A DNA stretch of 64,000 nucleotides from Cymbomonas tetramitiformis (lineage: Eukaryota > Chlorophyta > Pyramimonadophyceae > Pyramimonadales > Pyramimonadaceae), in the NCBI GenBank assembly GCA_001247695.2, contig LGRX02029273.1, forward strand, positions 1 through 64,000, read 5' to 3'. Both the position numbers and the translations under genes were made by a program. Shown piece by piece: positions 32,581 to 42,752 of the stretch (positions are counted from its first letter, which is position 1; each line of letters starts with the position of its first letter). A model generated the notes under the pieces. It did no database searches. It was not told the origin of the DNA and worked only from the letters and a program-made list of their open reading frames with translations.

Positions 32581-35500
32581 AACGAAGATAACAGGGGTAG
32601 AACATGGCAACAAAAATGTAAAAGAAGGTAGACACCAAGGGGTGAAATGCGGAAGTCGAACATTGAAGGTCCTCAAAGCTGGAGACACCTATAAATACCT
32701 AGGGGTCCTTCTCAATATGCTGGGGACGTGGAAAGAAGAAAAAAGAAAATCACTGCAGGAGCTCAAGCGAAGAATAGACGCACTACTGGCCACCCCCCTC
32801 ACGCAAAGACAAAAAGAGTACTCCCTGAAGTCAGCCATACTAGGAAAATTCAAATACGGGCTCCACCTCGGAATATACACACAGGGTGAAATACAGAAGG
32901 CTGAAAACCAGCTGGGGGCCGCGATGAAAAGAATATACGGACTTCCGGCGAACGGCACTCCTAATGAACTAAACACGGAGGAGAAAGAGGAATATGGACT
33001 GGGACTCCAGTCCTTACAGGCAATATATGCACAGGAGGTCTACACGGGATTGGCAGGGGCCGTTCAGAGTGAGGAAGACAAGGGTGTCCAAATGGGATAT
33101 GGCAAAAGGGAAAGAAACCTCCTAACCAGACAAAGAATGTCGCAAGTCAGCAGGTCCACAGCCGGGCTACTGGAAAAACATTTCGAGGAGAGAGGACACA
33201 GCAGCGCAAGAAGCAAGCTAAAGATGGGACTACAAACACAAACAAACACTCTAAGGAAAATGAACGCTCTGAACGAATATGGGATACACGTAAAAGGGGT
33301 AGGGAGCCATATGCAGGAACTAGCTAAAGAAACACTGCCTATAATGAGACAGCTGGGGAAGGCAAAAAGGGTATGCACAAACGCGGAAATGGAGGGCACC
33401 ATTAGAGCAACCAAGCACTCCAGGCGAATGGACAAAGAATACAGAGACCCACAACAGCAGCCTGCGTATACAGGCTCTGAAAAAATGGGGGCAGTAAAAG
33501 TAATACGGGAAACGAAAACTCAGCAAGCTACTAAGCAAATAAATTTCACCAAAATGCTCACACTATTCAGAAATTACCCGGACCTCAAAAACCTAACCAC
33601 AGCAGATGGGAAAAGTGCTATACCAATAAAAACACTAAAGGCAACAGGAGGAAGAAAACACGACAACAAGACGGCAACAAAGATAGCACAAGGCATGATG
33701 CACCTATACCCATACATTTGTGAGGCACAGCCCAACGACATTAAGAAACCAGGGGACCACTGGGACCATGTGTGGAACAGAAGGTTGAAACCGGAATACG
33801 TACAGGAACGGAAAACAGGAGAACTAGAGAGGTACACCAAAAGTACGGTAAGCATGGAAAACATAAGCGACTGGCCGGCGCAAATAAAGGCGCTACATGA
33901 GGCTGGAAATAGCCTGAAGGACATACTGCAACTGCTGTCCATGTACCCACTAGCCAACCAAACAAAACACTTCGAACAGGCAGACGTGGAATGGACGGAA
34001 CAGGAGAAGGAAACTCTGGGCATAGAAACCAACCAGGAGAAGGAGGAAGATGATGTGATGACCGCGAGAAACCCACGGGGAAGAACAAAGAGGAAGACAG
34101 AGCAACGAGACAGAGGCCAGTGGTCAACACAAGAGGACCAAATGGACACGCTAGGACAAGAGGGAACATACACGCCCGCCAGGATACTGGCGAGTAGACA
34201 GTACCTACAAAACTACACCGATGTGACCTCGAAAGTAACACAGTACGAGGTACGGTGGACCAACAGCGAAGGGAGGGAACAAACGACGTGGAGCACAGAA
34301 GAAACAGTAAGAACACACCTGCTCAAACACAACCTCTCCTCGGACCACGGATGGCAGAACCTTGTGGAGGAATGGGAAAATGACAAAAAAGATAAAAGGG
34401 CCAAACGCGAACCCGTCGAAGAAATACTGGCAGGGCAGCCAAACGGTGAACAGAGATACTGGAAACATGTAACACACCTGGAAATATGCACAAGGGAAAC
34501 GAACCCGGACCAAGACATTAGGCACACAGGAACAAAAGACAGGCAACTACGCGAGGAAGGTGACACCACCTACTGCTACGAGCCGGATGGGGGCCTTATA
34601 GGCACACTAAGCACAGCAAAAGTTAGAGAACTGTACGACAGATACGCCGAGGCGGTGGGGGACAGCACGGCACAAAGGCCAACAGAAAAACAACTGGCCA
34701 AAAGGCTGAAACTAAGTGTAGAACACAAAATACAGGTCAACACCTTCGAGGAGGAAATTGCACAATTACTGATAAGATACTCCAGTAAAGCAGAAATTAA
34801 ACACAGAAAACGGAACCTCCAAAACCACTGGACCTTCCCCCCGGAAATGATGGAGGCGGTGCACACGGCCATGGGAGTCCATACAGAGGTGTTTGCCTCG
34901 CCACTCAATGTACACAAAAACACCAAAAAATACTACTCACAATACCCACGAGACTCGGTATTTGGGGCCATTGGCTCGGCATGGGAAGAGCAATGGGAAA
35001 AACTGGGGTCGTACCAATTCAACCCAGAGTATACGGCAGGTGACCTCTACAAAGCGCTGAAAAAGGCAATTAACTCCACAAAAACAGCAGAACCCGTCCT
35101 AGGGGTAGGGATATACCCCACATATGCCAAAAGCCCGTACAGAAAACTGCTAAACAAGCACATGGGATACAGGGTACATGAGCTGCTTGAGATAAAGGAA
35201 GGGCAGTTCACCTTCCTGCCACCTGACCACTGGATGCAAGGAAACCTACGGAAACCCAAACAATGTAACTGGAACATGAGAATACTGATAGTAGCAAACG
35301 CGGCAGGATGGAGAAAATACTGCCCGGACGCACTTAAAACCCACGACATATTCAGCAAGGCCCTTCTCAAATGCCCGCAAAGCAAAGTTAGGACGATAGG
35401 CAGAGCATGCTACATGCACAGGCCTCTGACCCTTAAAGATGCAGACAGGCAACCTAGGTCAATTACAGAATGGGAGAGGGACTGCGTCATAGACCCAGCG

Positions 35501-38086
35501 CCATGGACAAACCATGAACTACCGGTGGTGCAAGCAATGCCAAGCTGCCACCTGGAAAACCACACAGAGGAAATAATTGACCGCTGGATGGAAGACAGGA
35601 AAAAGGAAGGGGAGCACAGAGGAGGGGACAGGGGGCCGAGGCCAACAACCATGGACGTGCTAAGAGCTAACACTACGTGGAGCAGAGAGGAAATAAACAG
35701 GGACGCACTGAGAAGATGGGCACTACAGTTTACGCGCCCAGACACAACAGAAGAAGACATAAACGGGGACCAATGGCTGCAATGGGAAAGGGGTGAAATA
35801 GAGAAAGCCGAACCACCGCCAGAAAGCCGGTGGGATAACTACGAAAAGAGATACCCAGAGCCTCATAGGAGGCATAACAAAAATGATATGGTCTACACAG
35901 ATGGCAGCCAAAGAAAAGTCAAAAAGGAAAACGGGGAAGTAGAGGAAGTAACGGCAGCAGGAGTCTGGGACCCAAGAGGGGGACGGGAGACGAGCCATAT
36001 GCAAAGGTGGACGGGACGCTGCCAAACTGTTAACAGGGCGGAGCTCACTGCCATATATATGGCACTAACACTAGACTCAAACTTGGGAAAAGAAAAGGTC
36101 AGCATATGTACGGACAGTCTAACCTCGCTTTACCAAATACAAAACATGAAGAGAAGGCCCCACACCCTGGAAAGGCATGTTCACAGGGACATACTGTGGA
36201 AAATAATGAAGCAAATACAAATGTTAAACAGGGAGGGAACGAAGGTGGCCCTATACAAGGTTAAGGCACACGTCGGAATACATGGGAACGAAATGGCGGA
36301 CGAGGTGGCGAAAAAGGCCTGCGAAGAAGGGGAATACGGACTTAACCACGACAACACGGATACAATAACGCTACTGGCAATAAGTGAGGACACAGGCAGA
36401 CAACTGGAAGGGCACCAGGCAATACTCAATTATGTAACAAAAAAGATAAGGGAAGCGAAAATGACGGGAAAAACAAATATAATACAAAGGCTAAAAAGAA
36501 AACTAGAAACCGGGCCCGAAGAATGGGAGACCAAAAGACAACGCATTGAGAGGGTGGAGGCAGAGTATGCTCAGAAAAGTCGGGAGCTTACAGAAACAGA
36601 AACAATAGAAGCCTGGGCGGACCCCTGGACAAATGAACCAGAAGGGCAACAAGAGGAGGAAGAGGAACTAGAACTCCAGAGGATGGAACGACAAGAGGAG
36701 GAGGCACTAAGACAGGAGCAACAAGTACAAACAGCTCGACAAGCCAAACAAAAGAGGGGTTACAGGCAAGAAAGCACACAAGAAGCAGAACTGAGTAAGG
36801 AAGAGGCAGGGGAGACAAGAACAATACGGAAGGGGGAGACATTAGGACAAGGAAGACTACAAGAACGAAGAGGAACCCGAAACCAGACAGAACCCGACCA
36901 ACCAGCCCTAAGGGAAGTTGAAGGGCAAAGAGGAACTCAAGGAAAAGTCGCAAGAGGGCCAACGCAGGCACCAAAGCTACAGGAGGCACAGAACAAGGAC
37001 GTGGCAACACAAGAGGACACTGCAGCCGAGCTCAGCGAGATGGCCCAAGAACAGGATGAAGCACAGGAAGAATGGAGAGCACTCCAAGAAATGTCACGGC
37101 AACAGGAAGCAGCACAACAGGAAGCACACCAAGCGAGGGAATGGAGGAGGACCTCGATAGAAAAAATACAGACAGCAACAAGAGAAAAACCAGAAAAGTA
37201 CATGCAACACCTGAAAGGCGACAAAGCCATGCATAAGCTCTCTAATGAATACTGGAAGAAAGGAACAGAATACCTGAACGAGCATGATGTGACAGTCCTG
37301 CTAAGATGCCGGGCAAACAAGCTACCGGCGGGACCGTACAAGAAGCAGCAAGGAGGGGGAAGGGCGCAAAAATGCAAGTGCTGCGGAATGCCCAGACAAG
37401 TGAACGCGGGAGGCTTCATACGCACAGCCCATGTGCTAGGAGGATGCACGGAAAGGGAAATAAGGAACATGATAATAAGCAGGTCGGATGAGACCACCAA
37501 AATGATAGCAAAAGCAATTAGCAAAGGAAGGAAAGGAGGATGTGTAATAAGAACACATGCGGGGAAAAAAGGGAAGGGAACGAACAACGGGAGACCAATA
37601 GAGGACTTCCTGCTCACAAGGGGGCAATGCAGACTGGACGGACGAAACACACCGGCACCAGAACACGGAAAGGACACCATACCACACTATGTAGACATAG
37701 TAATGCTCGAGGGAACTGAGAAAGGGAACGAGCAGCCTGGGTACACACACCAAAAGGCAATGGCGGAAGCGGGTCACATACACCTGATAGAAGTAACGTA
37801 CACAGACGAAATGAGCTGGGAGGAAGCACTGAAGACAAAGTACACAAAATACACACCGCTGGTGAAGCTACTGGAACTATATGGGTACAAAGTGACGCTA
37901 CATGTGATGGTATTTGGCAACACGGGAACGATATATGAGCACACAGAAAAAATACTGACCAAGCATTTAGGATTTGACAAACAGGAAGCACTACACCTAC
38001 TCAGGAAAGTACATGACCTAGCTACTGGATATGCAGTAAGCCTTAACAGACTATATAGGAAAAAAGTAGACAAAGAACCAGACTAA
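32417..38086 (+). CDS. ORF2 part 2: RT C-terminus, RNase H, zinc knuckle, restriction-like endonuclease
   Basis: This frame continues ORF2 after a shift of one base. It opens with the RT active-site motif FVDDLIIL (32471) and INEDKTKITG. A type-I RNase H spans about 35880-36330 with the acidic set in YTDGS, NRAELTAIY, ICTDSL and NEMADEVAKK. A long Glu/Gln/Arg-rich probable coiled coil (about 36500-37180) follows. Next come a CKCCG...H...C knuckle near 37375-37445 and a C-terminal domain with HYVDIVMLEG, HLIEVTYTDEMSWEEALKTK and YTPLVKLLELYGYKV, which matches the D-V/E-V-T...K..KY pattern of R2-type restriction-like endonucleases. Start coordinates mark only the open frame; there is no independent start codon of note. 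The shift could be a one-base indel (a GGGG run sits at 32443-32446) or programmed. Confidence 0.85.
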   Translation: MRPTSKGLRGELRTSSGAFVDDLIILTKLMTGMEQQLEKLSTFGDWSGLRINEDKTKITGVEHGNKNVKEGRHQGVKCGSRTLKVLKAGDTYKYLGVLLNMLGTWKEEKRKSLQELKRRIDALLATPLTQRQKEYSLKSAILGKFKYGLHLGIYTQGEIQKAENQLGAAMKRIYGLPANGTPNELNTEEKEEYGLGLQSLQAIYAQEVYTGLAGAVQSEEDKGVQMGYGKRERNLLTRQRMSQVSRSTAGLLEKHFEERGHSSARSKLKMGLQTQTNTLRKMNALNEYGIHVKGVGSHMQELAKETLPIMRQLGKAKRVCTNAEMEGTIRATKHSRRMDKEYRDPQQQPAYTGSEKMGAVKVIRETKTQQATKQINFTKMLTLFRNYPDLKNLTTADGKSAIPIKTLKATGGRKHDNKTATKIAQGMMHLYPYICEAQPNDIKKPGDHWDHVWNRRLKPEYVQERKTGELERYTKSTVSMENISDWPAQIKALHEAGNSLKDILQLLSMYPLANQTKHFEQADVEWTEQEKETLGIETNQEKEEDDVMTARNPRGRTKRKTEQRDRGQWSTQEDQMDTLGQEGTYTPARILASRQYLQNYTDVTSKVTQYEVRWTNSEGREQTTWSTEETVRTHLLKHNLSSDHGWQNLVEEWENDKKDKRAKREPVEEILAGQPNGEQRYWKHVTHLEICTRETNPDQDIRHTGTKDRQLREEGDTTYCYEPDGGLIGTLSTAKVRELYDRYAEAVGDSTAQRPTEKQLAKRLKLSVEHKIQVNTFEEEIAQLLIRYSSKAEIKHRKRNLQNHWTFPPEMMEAVHTAMGVHTEVFASPLNVHKNTKKYYSQYPRDSVFGAIGSAWEEQWEKLGSYQFNPEYTAGDLYKALKKAINSTKTAEPVLGVGIYPTYAKSPYRKLLNKHMGYRVHELLEIKEGQFTFLPPDHWMQGNLRKPKQCNWNMRILIVANAAGWRKYCPDALKTHDIFSKALLKCPQSKVRTIGRACYMHRPLTLKDADRQPRSITEWERDCVIDPAPWTNHELPVVQAMPSCHLENHTEEIIDRWMEDRKKEGEHRGGDRGPRPTTMDVLRANTTWSREEINRDALRRWALQFTRPDTTEEDINGDQWLQWERGEIEKAEPPPESRWDNYEKRYPEPHRRHNKNDMVYTDGSQRKVKKENGEVEEVTAAGVWDPRGGRETSHMQRWTGRCQTVNRAELTAIYMALTLDSNLGKEKVSICTDSLTSLYQIQNMKRRPHTLERHVHRDILWKIMKQIQMLNREGTKVALYKVKAHVGIHGNEMADEVAKKACEEGEYGLNHDNTDTITLLAISEDTGRQLEGHQAILNYVTKKIREAKMTGKTNIIQRLKRKLETGPEEWETKRQRIERVEAEYAQKSRELTETETIEAWADPWTNEPEGQQEEEEELELQRMERQEEEALRQEQQVQTARQAKQKRGYRQESTQEAELSKEEAGETRTIRKGETLGQGRLQERRGTRNQTEPDQPALREVEGQRGTQGKVARGPTQAPKLQEAQNKDVATQEDTAAELSEMAQEQDEAQEEWRALQEMSRQQEAAQQEAHQAREWRRTSIEKIQTATREKPEKYMQHLKGDKAMHKLSNEYWKKGTEYLNEHDVTVLLRCRANKLPAGPYKKQQGGGRAQKCKCCGMPRQVNAGGFIRTAHVLGGCTEREIRNMIISRSDETTKMIAKAISKGRKGGCVIRTHAGKKGKGTNNGRPIEDFLLTRGQCRLDGRNTPAPEHGKDTIPHYVDIVMLEGTEKGNEQPGYTHQKAMAEAGHIHLIEVTYTDEMSWEEALKTKYTKYTPLVKLLELYGYKVTLHVMVFGNTGTIYEHTEKILTKHLGFDKQEALHLLRKVHDLATGYAVSLNRLYRKKVDKEPD

Positions 38087-38175
38087 GAAAAAAGAAGTAA
38101 GAGTCAAGGGGACTCACAAAGCCCCACACCCTGTCCAAGGGTGTCTCTTTTTTTTCTTTTCTTTTTGTTAAGTAC
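38087..38175 (+). other. 3' untranslated end of Dualen-like element
   Basis: After the stop comes a CACCCTG-TCC-AAGGGTG hairpin at about 38127-38144 and a T-rich tract to about 38168. No poly(A) is present, so the tail type or exact end is unsure. Confidence 0.5.
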
Positions 38176-39797
38176 TTCTCGAAGAATCAGCATTTTTTCA
38201 GCATCGATAGTTTTGCGTTACATGGTCATAAGATGTTCTTCAATAAGTGCCCGGGCAGTCACTACGTAGTAAATGCCATTTAAACTCACCAAATGCAAAC
38301 CCAACAACGAAGGGTACATACCTCCCAAGGGGCTCCGAAGGGCTCAATCTAGACTTCGAGTGTGGTACTTCTCGAAGTACTTAAAACTTGGTAGTAGCCA
38401 TTGGGAGTTGCTTTCTGCGTATCTTCGTCATCTACCGTGTGGATTTCTCAGTTGAATAAGAATATTCGAAGCCTTCTAGCATTCGGGGCAATGCGATCTC
38501 GAGATGCTTACGCGCTAGGCGTCAAACCAGCCGGCGCGAAAAGCCACGAGTTTTCATTGCCGCTTAAGTATAATATATCTGCGATTTTCTGGTGCGCGAT
38601 AAAATTTTCTCCAAGGTCCCGACGACCATCGTTGATTGAAGTGTACCATAAAGTCCATTCATCCATGTGTGGTCGACGTGTGGGATCGTCCCACTTCATA
38701 TACTCTTGTTCCCAGAGTTTCTCCGAGCGCGGCCGCTGCGTAGCCTGCGCGGACACGCGGCGAGGGTCGGCATTGCAATTGATCAAAGAGATTCGGAAAA
38801 CTTTTGAATGGTATAAACCCTAAGTTTATGTAGTTAGACCATAAGCTCTGGGGACGAGAGTGGTAGCACAGCCGCAGCCCACTACTGTGTACACGCCACC
38901 GACTGCACGCACAGCCGCACAGCGCAATAGCGTAGGAACTGGGTCATCCCCCTATCTCTGATATGTGGGGTCGCACGTCATAGAGAGACCGAGAGACATC
39001 CCGGCAACAACACCCCCGCCCCCACCCCCCACCCCGATTATGGTATCGTTTAAACCAACTTTATCCGACATGGGTGACGAGGCGTATCTTATGTAGTTGG
39101 GCCGCGCAGGGGGTGGGTATTTATGGGGTATTTCGGTCGCCCCCCTGATATAGTGATATTCTTATCTTAGTAGCAAGGTCGCTGCTTGCACACACACACC
39201 CGCACCCTCGTAATTATCTTAACACGGTCTGACGGAACATCAGCCCTCGTGACGCCCCCGTGAGACAGTCGTGAGACGCGATACAAAAGATATTATACAA
39301 AAAAATATGAAGTGGGTTTGCGAGTGGTTTGCGCGTCGCCGCACTCGCGTTACTCTCATTCCTCGAACCTCGATCGATCCGAGAGTAGTTGTTGCTAATC
39401 GCATAGTGTTAATAGAGTGTTAATAGTGGTGTTCCACTCTTATCATTTGGAAACGTACAATATGTGCGAAACCCCGCCCGCGTTAACCGCCGCTAGATAC
39501 TCCACCAAGGTCGACACCTCCCACCCCACGCGCAAGGCCTGGAAGCGCAAGCGACTCTGGCAACCACGCTTCGAGGGCCTTGCAAAAATATGGCCCGACT
39601 TCTCAACAACCCGCATGGGTTGTCATCACTTCGCTCAATTAGCATTCGGGAACGTATGTGCAAGATCCCGCCCGCGTCAACTGCCTAGATATTCCACCGC
39701 GGGCGACACCGCCTAGAGTACCGCCCACCCTACCCCGCCGGAAAGTCACTGAGCGCGCAAGCCTCCACACTCCTCCCAAGCAACGAACACTCCCACC
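38176..39797. other. Stretch without recognised gene
   Basis: Short ORFs on both strands near 38400-38820 match nothing I know. GC-rich CCCGCCCGCGT...AGATAYTCCACC motifs recur near 39475-39505 and 39667-39700. Confidence 0.4.
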
Positions 39798-40059
39798 CAA
39801 GGCCCGGTATCGCGTTTTTTCCCGCAACTATGAATACGTCAATCGAAGTAATTAACTGATATGAATAAGTCAATCGAAGTTATAAACTGATATGAATCAC
39901 GTCTGTTGAACTAATCGATCGATATACATAACTAAAGTGTGGCCGATTAATCATGATAGGCATCGATACTGCACATGATAACTTTCGATATGACGAGACA
40001 GGTAGTTCCAAATTTTCAAATTTAAATTGTATTGATAGAGGCCATAATAAGAGAATGTT

Positions 40060-40245
40060 CTAGTGTACCTCGGACACACTTTCCCGCAAATCGGAGTGCA
40101 TCTGCCCCCATGCGCTGAAGGTACGCTCTATCCCTGCTGTGCTAGCAGGGGTAGCTAAAAACAGCAACACGCGCCTCGGTGTTTCTCTTGCGCTTAGGGA
40201 ATTTACCACGACCCATCGTGATGAACGAATGGTGGTCTTTAACAC
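40060..40245 (-). pseudogene. hAT transposase C-terminal dimerisation domain fragment
   Basis: The minus-strand peptide contains PRRVLLFLATPASTAGIERT followed by FSAWGQMHSDLRE, the typical hATC signature (L-x2-P-A-[ST]...[EI]RxFS). It is only 61 residues long, with no intact upstream DDE core in frame. It lies inside the 39798-41242 element. Confidence 0.75.
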
Positions 40246-40707
40246 TTACAAAGCGGTATTTCACACTGTATAGTTGATATTCACAAGCGCTTGTGGGTAG
40301 AGTTCACTGAAAGGGCCGTAACGTTCACGTCACTCGTCCATTTGCGCTCATCTTAAAATATGTAAGAGATGGGCGGTATACCTACTTGTGATGGTTGCGT
40401 TCTTGGGTTTTGAAATTAGTCCCTACTATGCGCAGTGTCGCAGGCTACACAAGTCATGGTCGAGGAGTTTGCAGTGGAGCATAGAAATTCCTTCTTTTCG
40501 GTTTGGACAACCGGTGATATTTGAGTGTTTGGTGACATTTTCGCCAAAGAAATAGGTTCATATGTATGTGTGTATACTCAATGGGGATACCATGATTGTA
40601 CGCCTCGCCGGGTGCCTAATGCATCCACAATGTGTCGAAACGTAACTACATGTACAATAGCTGATATTCTTCATACCGTAACTATTTCCCATACCGCATT
40701 TTAAGTG

Positions 40708-40923
40708 TTAACGGTGATATGAGGCGCATGATGCGGAAGGCGCTGCTGAATTTTGGCACGGAATGGACAAATCCCACACGTCCATCTCTTTGATATATGG
40801 TCTATACGCATGCGTGACACGCGCCTCAAGGCCAATCAATTCAGGTTGTGCTTGGATCTCAAGATTGACGACATCCTGGAATTCTTTGGTTAGATCGGTA
40901 CCATCGATGATACTGTATATCAT
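40708..40923 (-). pseudogene. Probable upstream hAT transposase fragment
   Basis: A 71-residue minus-strand frame (contains FQDVVNLEIQAQPELIGLEA) lies upstream of the hATC fragment and in the same orientation. I assign it to the same broken transposase by position; the sequence alone is not diagnostic. Confidence 0.4.
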
Positions 40924-41349
40924 GATATCTGGATTCCGGTGTCACGCACTGTTCAATTGTGTAGTATTATCGATATCTACCACAAACGCGAAATGTTGCT
41001 GACTAATCGATTTCAGAATCATGTTTGAACTAATCGATCGATATGAATAAGTCAATTGAACTTGTCGACTGATATGAATAAGTCAATCGAACTAATGGAA
41101 TGATATGAATACGTCCATCGAACATATCGACTGATAATAATGCTATTTTTGATAACTTAACGATCGATAACGATAACTCGATAAGTCGTCCGAATAATCG
41201 ATTAATCGGCGGGACTTGTCGCGTTATCGATACCGGGCCTTGCTTCCACCCCGCAAGCCCTCCCCACTCACCGACGGCACGTCCCCCCCCGCCACTCCCG
41301 CCCGAGCGGCCGCGCCTCCCGCGCCGCTGCCCAGCATCCGATCGTATTC

Positions 41350-41575
41350 CCGGCTAGAATTGTCACACTGACTTTATTTGTATGCCAGTCTAGTTCTGGT
41401 GCGTGTCAACTTCGGTGGTGCACCTGTGACAGCTGCCTAGAGATAACATATATACTTCTTCTAATGTTATCTCGCGAATTTTCCGGTTCACCCTCGTGTT
41501 CGCAAGTCTCTCTCACCTGAGACTGCTTTCCTAGCAGGTTGTGGGCCCAAGACCTGTCAGATATATAACTCTGTA
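41350..41575 (+). repeat. LTR-like repeat related to 49393-49600
   Basis: It begins GCTAGAATTGTCAC and contains GGTGGTGCACCTGTG, TAGAGATAACATATATACTT and CGCAAGTCTCTCTCAC in the same order as 49393-49600. The two are clearly diverged, so they may be LTRs of one old element or separate insertions. Confidence 0.55.
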
Positions 41576-42368
41576 CCGTGTTTTGGCTGAACCCTAAAAC
41601 AGGGTTTCGGATCAGAACGTAAACTTCTTGTGTTTAGAAAAAATGTAAAACCCCCCTTAAGTTAGACCGGGTTCTAGGTTTCGGTGGCTACCCGCCATGA
41701 CGGTCAGTCAGACTACTACGGGCAAGTGACACGGGTGCATCAAGAGAACTGCTTGATGCATCATCAACTGATGCATCAACATGTCCACTACCCGGTTGTA
41801 CATGGGGATGTACCTAAGAGGCTTAGGTACAAATCATAGGGATGTACCTGAGAGGCTTAGGTATTACACAGGGATGCATCTAAGCTAAAACAATGGTTTC
41901 GATGCCATTAACGATCGATGTGGCGGCTTAAACCGCTAATCTACGGCGAGAAGACTCCATAGGGAACATTTTGATATGTCACACATGCCACCCACATGAC
42001 CGATATATATATCGTGTTATGCATTCAAAATCACTCAAAAGCGAGTTTTGAAAAAAAAAAACATTTCAAACCGTTCTGTTTTTTGACCGCCGACACCCTC
42101 GCGCAAGGTTTTCAGAAACTGGGCCCAACCATCTGTAGTTAAACACCCGCAGGTATTTTTTAAAATATCATATCCCCCGTAATTATAGCTTGCTTTTTAA
42201 TTAAAGCGAACTGACGCAGCACGGGGTTTGGTAATCGATAAACAGATAGGCCTCGAGTGAGTTCTGGAGCTCTATGGCGAAGGCGACGTGTCGCAGGGAG
42301 GAGCACGGTAGGCTCCTCGTCGAAGGCTGTGAGGTAAAAGTTCACGCTGTTGCTTTCGCAACTCGAAA

Positions 42369-42752
42369 TGGAAACACGAGTCTGAAAGGGTGAAGACTGG
42401 CGTTGCTGACTACTTCAACGGCGTGATACAAAAATATCACTACAACAGTCAGTCGAAGAAAGATAGGTGGGATGTCGACTTCGACGATGGCATGATCCAA
42501 GTGTATAAGCATATATTTTCGTATCCGACCGGAATGATACTAGCTTTTAGTGGCAACCCAAGTGATAGTAGTAGGTTCATAGGGATATCTACAACATCAT
42601 ACAGTTTCCTACATCGAAAGTCTTCGGTTACCTACCTTATAAGTGCTTTAAAGTTGATGTACCTAAGGCATGTACCTATAGAATTTCGAGTTTTCAAAAA
42701 TGACAAAAAACCGAAAATTGCCCACGCGCGGCCTACCACGCATATACAGTAA
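42369..42752 (+). CDS. Short ORF with Tudor/chromo-like motif, probably a fragment
   Basis: The plus frame includes KTGVADYFNGVIQKYHYNSQ followed by a DRWDVDFDDGMIQVY stretch. The pattern Y-F-x-G-V-x-x-Y...W-x-V-x-F-D-D-G resembles small Tudor-like or similar SH3-type barrels found in chromatin proteins. No ATG at the beginning of the homologous part is convincing; the frame extends upstream without a clear start. The rest to 42752 has no recognisable content and runs into the left end of the pogo-like element at 42747. No partner gene is adjacent. It could be an exon or relic of a host gene, or part of a transposon. Confidence is low. Confidence 0.3.
   Translation, partial: WKHESERVKTGVADYFNGVIQKYHYNSQSKKDRWDVDFDDGMIQVYKHIFSYPTGMILAFSGNPSDSSRFIGISTTSYSFLHRKSSVTYLISALKLMYLRHVPIEFRVFKNDKKPKIAHARPTTHIQ

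Larger units (their letters stand above)
22985..38175 (+). mobile_element. Dualen/RandI-like non-LTR retrotransposon
   Basis: Two long cistrons encode, in order, an ORF1 protein, a C48/Ulp1-like cysteine protease, an AP-type endonuclease, RT, RNase H, a CCHC-like knuckle and a restriction-like endonuclease domain. Having two endonucleases plus RNase H and a cysteine protease is the published hallmark of the Dualen (RandI) group from Chlamydomonas. There are no LTRs. Only one coding disruption is evident, in RT. The 3' end after the stop at 38086 has a GC hairpin and a T-rich run ending about 38168, without a poly(A) tail. The 5' boundary is a guess. From about 25.2 kb onward the coding strand is A-rich, unlike the first 2 kb of ORF1. 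Confidence 0.85.
39798..41242 (-). mobile_element. Decayed hAT-superfamily transposon
   Basis: Perfect 15-bp inverted ends CAAGGCCCGGTATCG (39798-39812) and CGATACCGGGCCTTG (41228-41242) are flanked by CTCCCACC and CTTCCACC, an 8-bp target duplication with one mismatch, as expected for hAT. Inside are two fragments of hAT-like transposase on the minus strand and subterminal repeats of GATATGAATAAGTCAATCGA type on both sides (39830-39900 and 41030-41130). At 1445 bp it is too short for an intact transposase. Confidence 0.85.

Noticed and set aside
38401..38823. 140-residue plus and 92-residue minus ORFs near 38.5 kb
   Set aside because: The two overlap on opposite strands, neither has recognisable motifs, and no neighbouring signal supports either.
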